Position numbers and translations under genes: made by a program. 64,000 nucleotides of DNA from Candidatus Phytoplasma mali (GTDB taxonomy: Bacteria; Bacillota_I; Bacilli_A; Acholeplasmatales; Acholeplasmataceae): positions 310,001 through 374,000 of the forward strand of contig NC_011047.1 of the NCBI RefSeq assembly GCF_000026205.1, read 5' to 3'. Under the pieces are notes generated by a model that was not told where the DNA came from, did no database searches, and saw nothing but the letters and a program-made list of their open reading frames with translations. Below, piece by piece: positions 1 through 9,179 of this stretch. Position 1 is the stretch's first letter, and every line of letters begins with the position of its first letter.

Positions 1-1
1 A

Positions 2-739
2 ACAATAAAAGATCCTGAAGAAAAATTTCAAGAAGATAGTGTTAGAATATTAAGAACTTGTTATTTTCAAGCAAAATTATGTTTTGAAATAGAAATAAAC
101 ACAAAAAAAGCTTTAAAAAAACAAAGCTATTTATTAAAAAAAATTTCTAAAGATAGAATTTTACAAGAATTTATAAAAATTATTTCACAAAAACACTTTT
201 ATAAATCTTTGATAACTATAAAGGAAACTAATATAATAGATTTTTTAAAAGGTTTAAGTCAGGGAATTAATTTTTGTATTGAAAATAAATTAAAAAAAAT
301 AAATAAAGATATTTTCTTTAGTTTATCTTTAATATTAAATAAAAAAATGTTTAATTATTTTAATTTTTCTAAAAAAGATCAAAAATTATATCAAACTGTT
401 GAATTTTTATTTAATAAAAAAAAATTAGATATAAAATGGTCATTATTTAAATATGGTTTAGAAATATGTTTGTTAACCAATAAAATTAATTATTTATTTA
501 AAAAAGAAAAAAATGAAACTCAAAAAATAAAAATAATTTATAAAAATTTAATTATTAAAAAAAATTCAGATTTAAAAATTTCATCTATAGAAATTTTAAA
601 AATAATGCAAATTTCACCTGGTTTATGGTTAAATAATTTAAAACAGCAAATCATTAAATTAGTTTTAGATGAAAAAATTATAAATAGTAAAAAAAACTTA
701 TTAAATTATGTAAGAAAAATTAAAAAAAGAAGTGATTAA
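2..739 (+). CDS. cca: CCA tRNA nucleotidyltransferase, C-terminal part (5' end outside window)
   Basis: Adds or repairs the CCA end of tRNAs in the cytoplasm. The window opens inside the gene: the frame is open from base 2. The first residues, IKDPEEKFQEDSVRILRTCY, match the class II CCA-adding enzyme motif after the head domain (D-P-x-x-R-F-x-E-D-x-x-R-x-L-R). The remaining ~220 residues are a Lys/Asn-rich helical body typical of the neck, body and tail. The stop at 737-739 lies six bases before the next start, so yhaM is probably cotranscribed. An internal ATG at 209 is in the same frame but would exclude the conserved motif. Confidence 0.85.
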   Translation, partial: TIKDPEEKFQEDSVRILRTCYFQAKLCFEIEINTKKALKKQSYLLKKISKDRILQEFIKIISQKHFYKSLITIKETNIIDFLKGLSQGINFCIENKLKKINKDIFFSLSLILNKKMFNYFNFSKKDQKLYQTVEFLFNKKKLDIKWSLFKYGLEICLLTNKINYLFKKEKNETQKIKIIYKNLIIKKNSDLKISSIEILKIMQISPGLWLNNLKQQIIKLVLDEKIINSKKNLLNYVRKIKKRSD

Positions 740-745
740 AAAATA

Positions 746-1663
746 ATGTTTGAAAAAGAAATAAATAAAGAATATATTTTATTAGGGCAAGCAATAAGCA
801 TTAATCAAGGAGAAAATTTTTATAATTTAACATTAAAATTAACGGATAATAAAGATATTAATATTAAATTAAATAAAAATGACAAAAAACCAATTATAAA
901 TAAAATATATCAATTTAAAGTTATTTGTATTTTAAAAAAAGAAAAAAAATTTTTAATAAATAAAGAATTTGATTTAGTGGAAAATATTTTACCAGTAAAC
1001 GAATTATATCAATTATTTTCTCATTTTTTTTTATGTACCAAGATTAATTTTGCTGTTACACAAAAAATTATAGAAAATTATTTATATAAAATAAAAAATA
1101 CTGTAATTTTTCAAATCACTAAAAATTTATATGAAAAAAATAAAAAATCTTTTTTAATACATCCTGCAGCATTGAAAATGCATCATACTTATTATGGTGG
1201 TTTAAGCAATCACACTGTTAATATTTTAAAAATGTCAGATTTTTTTATTGAATCATTTCCTTATTTAAATTTAGATTTAATATATGCTGGTATTATTTTA
1301 CACGATATGGCAAAAATTAGAGAATTAAACGATTTAAATAGAACATATACTAAAGAAGGTGTTTTGTTAGGTCATTTAGTAATGATGAGTAATGATATTT
1401 CAGAAGAAGCATTTTTATTAAATTATCAAAATAAAGAAGAAGTTTTGGTTTTAAAACATATTATAATTTCTCATCATGGATTATTAAATTTTGGCGCTTT
1501 GCAAAAACCTAAAATAGGAGAAGCTCTTTTAATTTGGCATTTGGACAGTATAGATAGTCAGTTTTCTGTTTTAGGAGAAAATTTAAAAAAAATTGAAAAG
1601 GGTAATTTTACAGAACCAATATCAGTTTTAAATAAAAATTCTTTTTATAAGCCTAATATATAA
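746..1663 (+). CDS. yhaM: YhaM-type 3'-5' exoribonuclease (OB fold + HD domain)
   Basis: 305 aa, close to the usual ~314 aa of Firmicute YhaM, a metal-dependent 3'-5' exonuclease of RNA and single-stranded DNA. The first ~100 residues form a beta-rich OB-like region. The HD phosphohydrolase part follows: HHTYYGGLSNHTVNILKM, then the HD pair in GIILHDMAKIREL, then the HIIISHHG histidines. It starts six bases after cca with no clear Shine-Dalgarno, suggesting coupling. A hairpin with a T-tract follows at about 1702. Family assignment is firm; substrate is inferred from the family. Confidence 0.85.
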   Translation: MFEKEINKEYILLGQAISINQGENFYNLTLKLTDNKDINIKLNKNDKKPIINKIYQFKVICILKKEKKFLINKEFDLVENILPVNELYQLFSHFFLCTKINFAVTQKIIENYLYKIKNTVIFQITKNLYEKNKKSFLIHPAALKMHHTYYGGLSNHTVNILKMSDFFIESFPYLNLDLIYAGIILHDMAKIRELNDLNRTYTKEGVLLGHLVMMSNDISEEAFLLNYQNKEEVLVLKHIIISHHGLLNFGALQKPKIGEALLIWHLDSIDSQFSVLGENLKKIEKGNFTEPISVLNKNSFYKPNI

Positions 1664-1701
1664 AAATCATTGAGATTATTTTTGATTAAATATTTAATAT
1701 A

Positions 1702-1730
1702 AAAAAAACCACTTTTACATGGTTTTTTTA
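1702..1730. terminator. bidirectional intrinsic terminator
   Basis: An A-run, ACC, a short loop, GGT and a T-run form a symmetric hairpin between the convergent yhaM and OsmC-like genes, so it can act on both strands. Confidence 0.7.
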
Positions 1731-1761
1731 TTTTTTATAAAATTAAATTTAAAAAATATTA

Positions 1762-2184
1762 CTAATTAATTAAAATATCTTGATAATTAACAGGAAAAAT
1801 TTTTAAATGATTATATTTGTTAATCATTCTAGAAATTGGGCATTTTTGATGAGCTTCTTCTAATATAACTTTAATATCATCTAGTGAAAAATTTTCTATC
1901 CCTACTTTCAAAATTAATTCAAAATAAAAACCTTGTTGATCTTTGTGTAAATTAGAAACTAAATTAATTTTTATATCTACATCATTAAATCCTTTGTATA
2001 AAAGAATTTTTTGAGATGTTTTATAAAAACAAATTATCCAAGATAAAGAAAATAATTCTTGAGGATCACTTTGATTTTGATTATTTGGTATCAAAGCAGA
2101 AGTTAATTTGTTTTTAATATTATCTTTAATAAAAATAAAATCATTTATTTTTTTTTCATAAAAAATAGTTACTTGAAAAGCCAT
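1762..2184 (-). CDS. OsmC/Ohr family peroxiredoxin-like protein
   Basis: 140 aa, the normal size for OsmC/Ohr proteins, which reduce organic peroxides with two cysteines. Both family cysteine contexts are visible: QELFSLSWIICFYKT around residue 52 and EEAHQKCPISR near residue 118. The N-terminal YEKK and QSDPQELF segments also fit. It probably detoxifies lipid or organic hydroperoxides in the cytoplasm. It lies on the minus strand, 48 bases downstream of a small membrane-protein gene, and ends at a shared terminator. OsmC cannot be separated from Ohr by eye. Confidence 0.8.
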   Translation of the reverse strand: MAFQVTIFYEKKINDFIFIKDNIKNKLTSALIPNNQNQSDPQELFSLSWIICFYKTSQKILLYKGFNDVDIKINLVSNLHKDQQGFYFELILKVGIENFSLDDIKVILEEAHQKCPISRMINKYNHLKIFPVNYQDILIN

Positions 2185-2232
2185 ATATTTATATTTTCCT
2201 CGGAAAGTTATTTTAAAAATAATAAAAATATA

Positions 2233-2592
2233 TTAATTAATAAAATAAATTTTTTTAAATTTTTGATATTTTTTCATTAATTTATATACCTTAGGATTTA
2301 TATAATAAAAACTTTGTTGTGGTTGAAGATTAATGTTTTCATCATCATTATTATCATATTTAATAATAATAAATAAATTACTTAAAACATGAGTAATTTT
2401 ATGTTTATCATTTAATTTATGAACTGTATTGGGTTCTTTGCAAAAAGTTTTTAAAATTTCTTGTTCTAATGAAGAACACGTAGTTAAATATTTTTTTAAC
2501 TTGTAAAACCATATTTTTTTATCACAAAAATCCATTAATATTATAATTAATAAAACTAAAAAAAATAAAATTAAAAAATATTTCCATTCCAT
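2233..2592 (-). CDS. small single-pass membrane protein, unknown function
   Basis: 119 aa. Residues 4-21 are a hydrophobic helix (YFLILFFLVLLIIILM), followed by a soluble C-terminal domain of about 95 residues. The segment LEQEILKTFCKEPNTVHKL and the end FYYINPKVYKLMKKY faintly recall the soluble half of superinfection-exclusion B (SieB-like) proteins, but the resemblance is too weak for a name. It sits 22 bases after yneF on the same strand and is probably the next gene in that operon. Confidence 0.6.
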   Translation of the reverse strand: MEWKYFLILFFLVLLIIILMDFCDKKIWFYKLKKYLTTCSSLEQEILKTFCKEPNTVHKLNDKHKITHVLSNLFIIIKYDNNDDENINLQPQQSFYYINPKVYKLMKKYQKFKKIYFIN

Positions 2593-2614
2593 TATATTAT
2601 TAAATATAAATTAA

Positions 2615-2812
2615 TCATTTTGTTTTTTTCATACTTTCAACAATTTGTTTAATTTGTTTTTCTGAAGGTGTTCTTCCCATTTGTTTAAACATTTCTCTAA
2701 TTTGTTTTTCATTAACGGGAGGATTTTTTGTTAAATATTTTCTGAATCCAAAAAACATTGAAACAGCCCCAATTATAGTACCTAAAAATAAATAAGCAAT
2801 TTCACTCAGCAT
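2615..2812 (-). CDS. yneF: YneF family (UPF0154) small membrane protein
   Basis: 65 aa. One N-terminal transmembrane helix is followed by the family signature LTKNPPVNEKQIREMFKQMG and the PSEKQIKQIVESMKK tail, as in Bacillus YneF. Function is unknown. The start has a good upstream AAAGGA. The gene follows rsmD by 35 bases on the same strand. Confidence 0.85.
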   Translation of the reverse strand: MLSEIAYLFLGTIIGAVSMFFGFRKYLTKNPPVNEKQIREMFKQMGRTPSEKQIKQIVESMKKTK

Positions 2813-2847
2813 TTTTGTATTTATCCTTTCTGTTTTTAATAGCTTAA

Positions 2848-3408
2848 TTATACTTTATTTTTTTTTTTTTGATAAAATTTTATTTTTTTACTACCATGTT
2901 GTTTATCTTTGATTAATGTTAATTGATCAATGTTATTAGGCAAAATAACCCTTTTATCAATTTCACAAACAATAAAACCATTATCTTTTATAATAAAATT
3001 TAAATTTTTCAATAAAGGTAAATAAAAATTAAAATTATATGGAGGATCAATTATAATTAAATCAAAAAAAATTTTTTTCTTAAAAAAAATTTTTAAAATT
3101 CTAGAATAATCCAAAAAAAATAATTTAAAATTCGAAGATGTTAAATTAAGTTTAATCTTATTTTTATAAATAGTTTTAATAGCAGACAAAGAATTATCAA
3201 CTAAATAAATTTTTTTAGCATTTCTACTTAAAGCTTCAAATCCACATGCTCCACTGCCAGAAAATAAATCTAAAACATATTTATTTTCTAACCAAGAACC
3301 TAAAGTATCAAAAATCACTTTTCTAATTAAATGAGTAGTTGACCTAGTTGTTGCAGAAGGAACTGATTTTAATTTAAAGCCTTTATATTTACCACTAATA
3401 ATATACAT
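2848..3408 (-). CDS. rsmD: 16S rRNA (guanine966-N2)-methyltransferase RsmD
   Basis: 186 aa, the full length for RsmD, which methylates G966 of 16S rRNA using SAM. N-terminal MYIISGKYKGFKLKSVPSA and TRSTTHLIRKVIFDTL are the RsmD signature. Motif I is VLDLFSGSGACGFEALSR and the catalytic motif IV is LIIIDPPYNF. It follows yqeK by 17 bases in the alaS-led minus-strand operon. Confidence 0.92.
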   Translation of the reverse strand: MYIISGKYKGFKLKSVPSATTRSTTHLIRKVIFDTLGSWLENKYVLDLFSGSGACGFEALSRNAKKIYLVDNSLSAIKTIYKNKIKLNLTSSNFKLFFLDYSRILKIFFKKKIFFDLIIIDPPYNFNFYLPLLKNLNFIIKDNGFIVCEIDKRVILPNNIDQLTLIKDKQHGSKKIKFYQKKKNKV

Positions 3409-3425
3409 AATAGTATTTCATAATT

Positions 3426-3995
3426 TTATTTTTTTCTAATTTTATTTTTTAAATTTGATAAAATTTCTTGTTGTTCTTTGTGCATAATATTTCCTTTTTT
3501 TTGATTAAAATCATAATTAAAATCTAAAATTTGATAAACTGCTTGATTTAAATCAATAAAAGCTAATTTTCTAAAATAATCAACTTGTGTATATTTTCTT
3601 TGAGGTTCTATTTTATCGCTTAATAAAATTATTTTGTCTAATTTGTTCATAACTTTATGTCCCCAAACATGTTTTCTCAAAGCATTTAAAATTTTAATAT
3701 CATTTATTTGAAATTCTTTTTGTAAAATAACTGCCGCACTAAATGCATGGTAAATATGTGGAGTAGATTGATATTTTTTTATTATTTTAGGTGGTAAGCA
3801 AGATATATGAAATTCTAAAGGTTCGTTTTTAGTATAGTCATGCCATAGAGCGGCAACTTGAGTTTGTAACATATTTTCTTTATAAAAACGTGATAATTTA
3901 ATAGAAGTGCGATGAACGCCTAAAATATGGCTCAATCTTTTTTTATCATTTTTAAATTTTATTTTAACTTTTTCAATGATTTTTTCTAATAACAT
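3426..3995 (-). CDS. yqeK: YqeK family HD-domain hydrolase (Ap4A hydrolase type)
   Basis: 189 aa. The HD-domain ligands are visible: H in RLSHILGVHRTSIKL, the HD pair in AALWHDYTKNEP, and H in TPHIYHAFSAAV. YqeK enzymes cleave diadenosine tetraphosphate symmetrically. In many Firmicutes yqeK follows nadD; here it lies between yqeG and rsmD, so the nadD link is lost locally. Cytoplasmic. Confidence 0.85.
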   Translation of the reverse strand: MLLEKIIEKVKIKFKNDKKRLSHILGVHRTSIKLSRFYKENMLQTQVAALWHDYTKNEPLEFHISCLPPKIIKKYQSTPHIYHAFSAAVILQKEFQINDIKILNALRKHVWGHKVMNKLDKIILLSDKIEPQRKYTQVDYFRKLAFIDLNQAVYQILDFNYDFNQKKGNIMHKEQQEILSNLKNKIRKK

Positions 3996-4015
3996 AAAAA
4001 ACTAATTGCCTTACT

Positions 4016-4582
4016 TTAAAATTTTAAATAATTTGCAAAATTTTTTAATTTATTTTCATATATTTCATTTTTTTGTTTTTTAATTTTTTTTAAAATTACT
4101 CTTTCAAACCAAAAACGTTTAAATTTTGTGAATAAAAATTCTTTTTCTCTATTGATAGGTTTAACTAAAATTGATTTAATTTTCATTTTGTGGGCACCCC
4201 AAATATCAGTTATTAACTGATCTCCTACCATTAAAACTTGATTAAATGGTAAATTAATTAATTTTAAGGCATGTTTAAAACCAAATAATGACGGTTTTTT
4301 ACAAAAAATATTTAAATAAACATATAAAAAATCATTATTACAAATTTTTTGTAATTTTTTTTTAGAAGCATTAGAAACAATAACAATTTTAAATTTTTCA
4401 TTAATTTTTTGTAAGAATTTTTTAGTAAAATTGCTTAAATTTTTATCTGAATAACACATTAAAGTATTATCTAAATCAAAAAATATACCTTTAAAACCTT
4501 GGCTTAAAAATAAATCGTAAGGAATTTTAAAAATATTATCAAAATAAAAGTCCGGAACATATCGATTTAATTTATAATTCAT
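4016..4582 (-). CDS. yqeG: YqeG family HAD-IIIA phosphatase
   Basis: 188 aa, slightly longer than Bacillus YqeG. The HAD nucleophile motif is GIFFDLDNTLM, motif II is VIVSNAS, and motif IV is LMVGDQLITDIWGAH. The N-terminus LNRYVPDFYFDNIFKIPYD matches the YqeG opening (LLP-x-x-Y-x-x-x-I). In other bacteria the family is PGP-phosphatase-like, so a phosphatidylglycerophosphate role is possible but inferred. The start overlaps the 3' end of greA by 11 bases. Confidence 0.87.
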   Translation of the reverse strand: MNYKLNRYVPDFYFDNIFKIPYDLFLSQGFKGIFFDLDNTLMCYSDKNLSNFTKKFLQKINEKFKIVIVSNASKKKLQKICNNDFLYVYLNIFCKKPSLFGFKHALKLINLPFNQVLMVGDQLITDIWGAHKMKIKSILVKPINREKEFLFTKFKRFWFERVILKKIKKQKNEIYENKLKNFANYLKF

Positions 4583-5060
4583 GTTGTTCTACTTTTAATA
4601 TCTCCACTTGAAAATTTTTACCAGTCTCTGATTGAATCGTAATTTTGTCTCCAACTTGATGGCCTCTAATGCCTTTGCCTAAAGGGCAATCAATTGAAAT
4701 TTTATTTAAAGAAGGGTCTGTTTCTAAAATACCAACTAGGTAAAAACTTTTTTTTATATTTTTTTCTAAAAAATTTAACTCTACTAATTTACCAATATTC
4801 ACTTCTTTATTTTTCAAACTTTTAATAATTTTAATTTTTTTTAAAATATTTTTGATTTTTAAAATTTCATTTTCGATTAAAGCTTGTTCATTTCTGGCAG
4901 CATCATAATCAGCATTTTCAGATAAATCACCTTGTTCTCTAGCTTCTTTTAAAATTTTTAAATTTTCAATTCTTCTAATTTCTGTTAAATGATGTAATTG
5001 TTCTTTTAATTCTAGTACTCCAGATTTTGTTAATTCATATATATTTTTTTTATCTTCCAT
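4572..5060 (-). CDS. greA: transcription elongation factor GreA
   Basis: 162 aa, the standard length. GreA rescues backtracked RNA polymerase by stimulating transcript cleavage. The N-terminal coiled coil contains ILKEAREQGDLSENADYDAA with the acidic tip D-x-x-E-N-A-D. The C-terminal FKBP-like domain ends with SPLGKAL-like IDCPLGKGIRGHQVGD. I chose the ATG at 5060 because AAGGAT sits at the right distance; a TTG six codons upstream (5078) is possible. The gene lies between ruvX and yqeG. Confidence 0.92.
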   Translation of the reverse strand: MEDKKNIYELTKSGVLELKEQLHHLTEIRRIENLKILKEAREQGDLSENADYDAARNEQALIENEILKIKNILKKIKIIKSLKNKEVNIGKLVELNFLEKNIKKSFYLVGILETDPSLNKISIDCPLGKGIRGHQVGDKITIQSETGKNFQVEILKVEQHEL

Positions 5061-5102
5061 TTTTAAATCCTTTTTCAATTTAAAATTATAAATAACATTA
5101 TT

Positions 5103-5540
5103 TTAAATATTACTTTGATAATCTAAAAAATTTTGTAAAATAAACATAGCAGCAACTTCATCTTTTAGTTGTTTAATTTTTTTTTTATTTTTATTATTAT
5201 TTTTTAAAAATATTAAAGATTGTTTTGTAGATAAACGTTCATCCCATAAAATTATTTTTACATCCAATTTTAAATAATCTTCTAATCTTTTTTTAAAATT
5301 AATACTTATTAAACTTTTCACTCCTAAATCATTATTCATATGTTTAGGTAAACCCAAGATAATTGTTTTGATATTTTTTTGAATAATTAATATTTTTAAA
5401 GGTTTTAATAAATAATTATATTGGTGATTAGGGAAATTTAAAGTTTTAAAATTAACAGAAAAAAAACCTGCTTCAGAAATAGAAATACCTAAGGTTTTTT
5501 CTCCTAAGTCAAGACCCAAATAAGGAGGAAAATAAATCAT
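5103..5540 (-). CDS. ruvX: Holliday junction resolvase-like RuvX/YqgF
   Basis: 145 aa RNase H-fold protein. Acidic-site motifs are visible: YLGLDLGEKTLGISISE, ILWDERLSTKQS and LKDEVAAMFILQNFL. The family has been linked to Holliday junction resolution and to 16S rRNA 5' processing. The start overlaps the alaS stop by four bases (ATGA type), so translation is coupled. Confidence 0.9.
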   Translation of the reverse strand: MIYFPPYLGLDLGEKTLGISISEAGFFSVNFKTLNFPNHQYNYLLKPLKILIIQKNIKTIILGLPKHMNNDLGVKSLISINFKKRLEDYLKLDVKIILWDERLSTKQSLIFLKNNNKNKKKIKQLKDEVAAMFILQNFLDYQSNI

Positions 5541-8131
5541 GATAAATTATCATTCCAATATTTTAAAACCGATTTTAATTTATTTGGGTGTTTAGTACTT
5601 CCTTGAGCAAATTTATTGTTACCTCCACCAAAACCTTCTGCTATTTGAGATATTGTTTTTATTATTTGACCAGCGTGTAAAGTTGCGCTTTTACAAAGAA
5701 AAAACATTTTATCATCTTGTAAATAACAAATTAATAATATTTCCATTTTAAATTTAACAAATAAATATTCTAATAAATATTTCAGTACTTCCATTTCCAT
5801 CTTATCATTAATTTTTAAAAACATTTTAGTAGTAATTTTTGATGGAATAAATTTTTTTATATTAGATAAAACATATTTTTTTTGATTTTCTAATAATTCT
5901 TTTTTAAAAAAATTAAAATTTCGTTGTAGATTTTGTATATATAATTTATAATTTAAAATGTCTTGAAAACTTTCTGTTATAATGATATTTTCTGGTAATA
6001 ATAATTTAAAATTAGAAATAGACATTCTTTGTGCTTTTTTAATAATATTTTTTTTTTCATCTAAATAAAAATTAATTTTTTGATTTAAAATATTTATTGC
6101 ATTTAAACCCACAGACGCTTCTATTCTATAAATCCCTGAACTTATTAAATTACAAGATAAAATAATTATTTTTTTTAAATCTTTAGTATTTTTAGCATGT
6201 GTTCCGGCACACAATGTTATAGAATAATCATCCATTTGAACAATTCTTACTATTTCGGGATATTTTTTATCTTTAAAGTATTTAATATTAGGAATTTTTT
6301 TAGCATCGGAAAATAATATTTCTTTAATTATAACGTTTGTTTTTTTTTGAATCCATTTATTAACTTGAATTTCAAATTTAAGAATATCTTGAGGTTTTAT
6401 TTTTTCATAATGATTAAAATCCCATCTTAATAAATTATCTCCAATAAATGATCCTTTTTGTTCAATATGTTTACCTAAAATTAATATAATAGCATCTTGT
6501 AATAAATGAGTAGCAGTATGATGTAAAGATATTTGTTTTCTGGCATTAAAATCAATTTTAGCAATTACTTCTTGATCTTCATAAAATAAGTCACTTTGAA
6601 CTTGATGTAATAATTGACCATGGTGTAAACGAATAATTTTTTTTACTGGTATATTATTAATAAAACCTTTATCATTAATTTGACCACCCATATTAGGATA
6701 AAAAGGTGTTTTTTCTAAAATAATACCTTCTTCAAAAATCTTAATAACTTTAGTTTTAGTTTCTAAAATATTATAACCAATAAAATTACTTTTATCTTTA
6801 AAATTTAAAAATTTATCATTTTTTTTTTGAATGCTTAATTTAAAATGTTGATTTAATTTTGACAAATTTTTATGTGATTCTAATTTTTTAATAAAACCAT
6901 CATTATCGATAATAAACCCTTTTTGTTCACAATAGTTTAAAATAATTTCTTTTGGAATTCCATAAGTATCATATAATTTAAAATATTGTTCCCCACTTAA
7001 AAAATTATTTTTTATTAAATTTAAAATTTTTTCTTCGCAATTTTCTAGCATATCAAAAAATTTTTTTTCTTCTTTATAAATTATTTTTTCTAAAATACTT
7101 TGATATTCTTTTAATTTAGGATAAAAAAATTGATTTTGTTTAACAACTATAGGTATTAGTTTATATAAGAAAGGTTTTTTAAAATTTAAAATTTTTCCTT
7201 TTTGTATTGCTCTTCTTAAAATTTTTTTTAAAACATATCCTCTTCCATCGTTTGCAAAAATAACCCCATCTCCAATTGCAAAAACTAAAGTTCGGATATG
7301 GTCTGAAATCACTTTAAAAGCTTCTTGATTTTGATATTTAATAGAACTTAAATATGATATTTTTTGAATAATAGGAAAAAAAATATCTGTTTCAAAATTA
7401 TTTTCGACATCTTGAAGTATACAAGCTAATCTTTCTAAACCAGCGCCAGTATCAATATTTTTACTTGGTAATTCTTGATAAATATTTTTTTTATTTTCAG
7501 GATTAAAGTTATATTGTGAAAAAACAATATTCCAAATTTCAACAAAACGATTATTTGGGATATCTTTTTTTATTAATTCCTTACCTTTAGGATGATATTT
7601 TGATCCTCTATCGAAAAATATTTCTGTACAAGGGCCACAAGGACCTTGTCCTATATTCCAAAAATTGCTTTCTAAAGAAATCAAATGTTCTGGGTGAATA
7701 TCTTTTTTTAACCATAAATTTAATGTTTCTATATCTTTATAATAATAAGTAATATAAATTTTATTAGAATCAAATCCAAACCATTGTTTTGACATTAAAA
7801 GTTCATAAGCAAAATCGATAGCTTCTTTTTTAAAATAATTACCGATAGAAAAATTACCTAACATTTCAAAAAATGTATGGTGTGTAGATGTTTTTCCAAC
7901 GTTTTCAATATCATTTGTTCTTAAACATTTTTGAATATTAACGATACGAGAATTAACAACAGGTAGAGAGCCATTAAAATATTTTTTCAAAGGCGTAATG
8001 CCTGCATTAACCCATAATAAAGTTGGATCATTTTCTGGTATTAAAGAAAAAGAATTTTCTTGATAATGCCCTTTATTGATAAAAAAATTCAACCACATAT
8101 TTTTAATTTCCAAAGACGTCATTTTTTTCAT
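5537..8131 (-). CDS. alaS: alanyl-tRNA synthetase
   Basis: 864 aa, close to the bacterial norm of ~875. The catalytic domain begins with the R-x-x-W-x-x-F-F opening and contains CLRTNDIENVGKTSTHHTFF. The editing-domain zinc residues are HHTATHLLQDAI and LCAGTHA. The C-terminal DHHA1 domain retains EGFGGGNNKFAQGS. It is the first gene of the minus-strand operon alaS-ruvX-greA-yqeG-yqeK-rsmD-yneF. A promoter is visible about 60-90 bases upstream. No T-box leader is seen. Confidence 0.95.
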   Translation of the reverse strand: MKKMTSLEIKNMWLNFFINKGHYQENSFSLIPENDPTLLWVNAGITPLKKYFNGSLPVVNSRIVNIQKCLRTNDIENVGKTSTHHTFFEMLGNFSIGNYFKKEAIDFAYELLMSKQWFGFDSNKIYITYYYKDIETLNLWLKKDIHPEHLISLESNFWNIGQGPCGPCTEIFFDRGSKYHPKGKELIKKDIPNNRFVEIWNIVFSQYNFNPENKKNIYQELPSKNIDTGAGLERLACILQDVENNFETDIFFPIIQKISYLSSIKYQNQEAFKVISDHIRTLVFAIGDGVIFANDGRGYVLKKILRRAIQKGKILNFKKPFLYKLIPIVVKQNQFFYPKLKEYQSILEKIIYKEEKKFFDMLENCEEKILNLIKNNFLSGEQYFKLYDTYGIPKEIILNYCEQKGFIIDNDGFIKKLESHKNLSKLNQHFKLSIQKKNDKFLNFKDKSNFIGYNILETKTKVIKIFEEGIILEKTPFYPNMGGQINDKGFINNIPVKKIIRLHHGQLLHQVQSDLFYEDQEVIAKIDFNARKQISLHHTATHLLQDAIILILGKHIEQKGSFIGDNLLRWDFNHYEKIKPQDILKFEIQVNKWIQKKTNVIIKEILFSDAKKIPNIKYFKDKKYPEIVRIVQMDDYSITLCAGTHAKNTKDLKKIIILSCNLISSGIYRIEASVGLNAINILNQKINFYLDEKKNIIKKAQRMSISNFKLLLPENIIITESFQDILNYKLYIQNLQRNFNFFKKELLENQKKYVLSNIKKFIPSKITTKMFLKINDKMEMEVLKYLLEYLFVKFKMEILLICYLQDDKMFFLCKSATLHAGQIIKTISQIAEGFGGGNNKFAQGSTKHPNKLKSVLKYWNDNLS

Positions 8132-8597
8132 TTAAATTTTTGCCTTATTTTTTAATTTTATTTATATTTTTATCTATCTGTTAGAGTTTTATTTTATCAT
8201 TTTTTATTGATGTTATCAACTTTAAATATTTTTAATAATTGTATTTTTTATTTATATAAAATAATAAATATAATAATTAAAATTGATTATATTTAAATAA
8301 AAGTATTAAATTCCCTTCAAAGGGGTTAAATTTAAATAATTTTAAAAATATTTATATAAATAAGCTTCAAAATTTTATTTAAAATTTAGAGTTTTTAAAA
8401 AATGAAATAATTTAATTTTTTAGATTAATTAAAATAAGTATTCTTTTTTAATAAAAAAATTTTAAAAATATTTTTTCCTTAATTTTTTGTTAAAATATTT
8501 ATTATATTTTTTTAAAACATAATTTTTTAATTATTTTACAATTAATGTTAAAATAATTAACAGAAAATATAAAATAAAAAAGATAGAATAAAAAAAG
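8132..8597. other. AT-rich intergenic region between alaS and the yqaJ-like gene
   Basis: 466 bases. It holds the alaS promoter and one small hairpin (CCCTT...AAGGG near 8312-8325) flanked by AAATT/TTAAATTT. Otherwise I see only A/T runs and no ORF with codon structure. It marks the change from a housekeeping operon to accessory DNA. Confidence 0.5.
8191..8219 (-). promoter_or_regulatory. probable sigma-70 type promoter of the alaS operon
   Basis: Read on the minus strand: TTGATA (8219-8214), a 17-base spacer, and TAAAAT (8196-8191), placing the start about 55 bases before alaS. Confidence 0.6.
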
Positions 8598-9179
8598 ATG
8601 GATAAAAAAGAAATTAAAAAAAATACTAAAGAATTTTATCATTATTGTAAAAATTGTATTAATGCTACAGAAATAGCAACTATTATGGGTTTAAATCCTT
8701 ATGAAACTAAAGAAGAATTAATTAAAAAAAAATTATTAACTTATAAATTTATTCAAAGTGAAGCTATTGAACATGGTAGAAAAACGAAGCCTCGAGCAAA
8801 TTTATTTTTTAGTATAAAAATGAAAACCAATTATAAACCAATTACTTTAGTTAAAGATATTTTTTTTACAACTTTAGATGGGTATGATGAATCAAAAAAA
8901 ACTTTATTAGGTATTAAATGTCCATTTAGACCAGAAAATTTAGAGTGGAAAAATTTTTTTCAAAAAAAAATAATTCAACCTTATTACTGGGCTCAAATAC
9001 AATGTCAATTGTATATTTCAGAAAGTAACTTAGGTTATTTTTTAGCATTTGTTGATTCTGAAAATTTTCAATTTATAACAATTAAACCAGATATAAAATT
9101 TATTAAAAGTATTATTCAAGAAGGAGAAAAATTTCAACAATTGTTGATTAAATATCAAAATAAATTTTTAATAAAATAA
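8598..9179 (+). CDS. YqaJ-like viral recombinase / lambda-exonuclease fold protein, probably catalytically dead
   Basis: 193 aa. YqaJ proteins are phage 5'-3' exonucleases that work with annealing proteins. The family layout is clear: ATEIATIMGLNPYETKEELI, SEAIEHGRKTKPRA, TTLDGYDES, LLGIKCPF and YYWAQIQCQLYISES. The PD-(D/E)XK Asp is kept (D94) and the Lys too (K107), but the Glu of the E-x-K pair is Gly105. The earlier acidic position (usually E-P-x-A-R) reads K64-P. It is a prophage/PMU-type gene standing alone. A hairpin terminator follows 140 bases downstream. Confidence 0.72.
   Translation: MDKKEIKKNTKEFYHYCKNCINATEIATIMGLNPYETKEELIKKKLLTYKFIQSEAIEHGRKTKPRANLFFSIKMKTNYKPITLVKDIFFTTLDGYDESKKTLLGIKCPFRPENLEWKNFFQKKIIQPYYWAQIQCQLYISESNLGYFLAFVDSENFQFITIKPDIKFIKSIIQEGEKFQQLLIKYQNKFLIK

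Noticed and set aside
8132-8597. T-box riboswitch before alaS or ileS
   Set aside because: No T-box (GGTGGTACCGCG-like) sequence or specifier-loop structure is visible; alaS has a short leader and ileS follows ychF by 47 bases.
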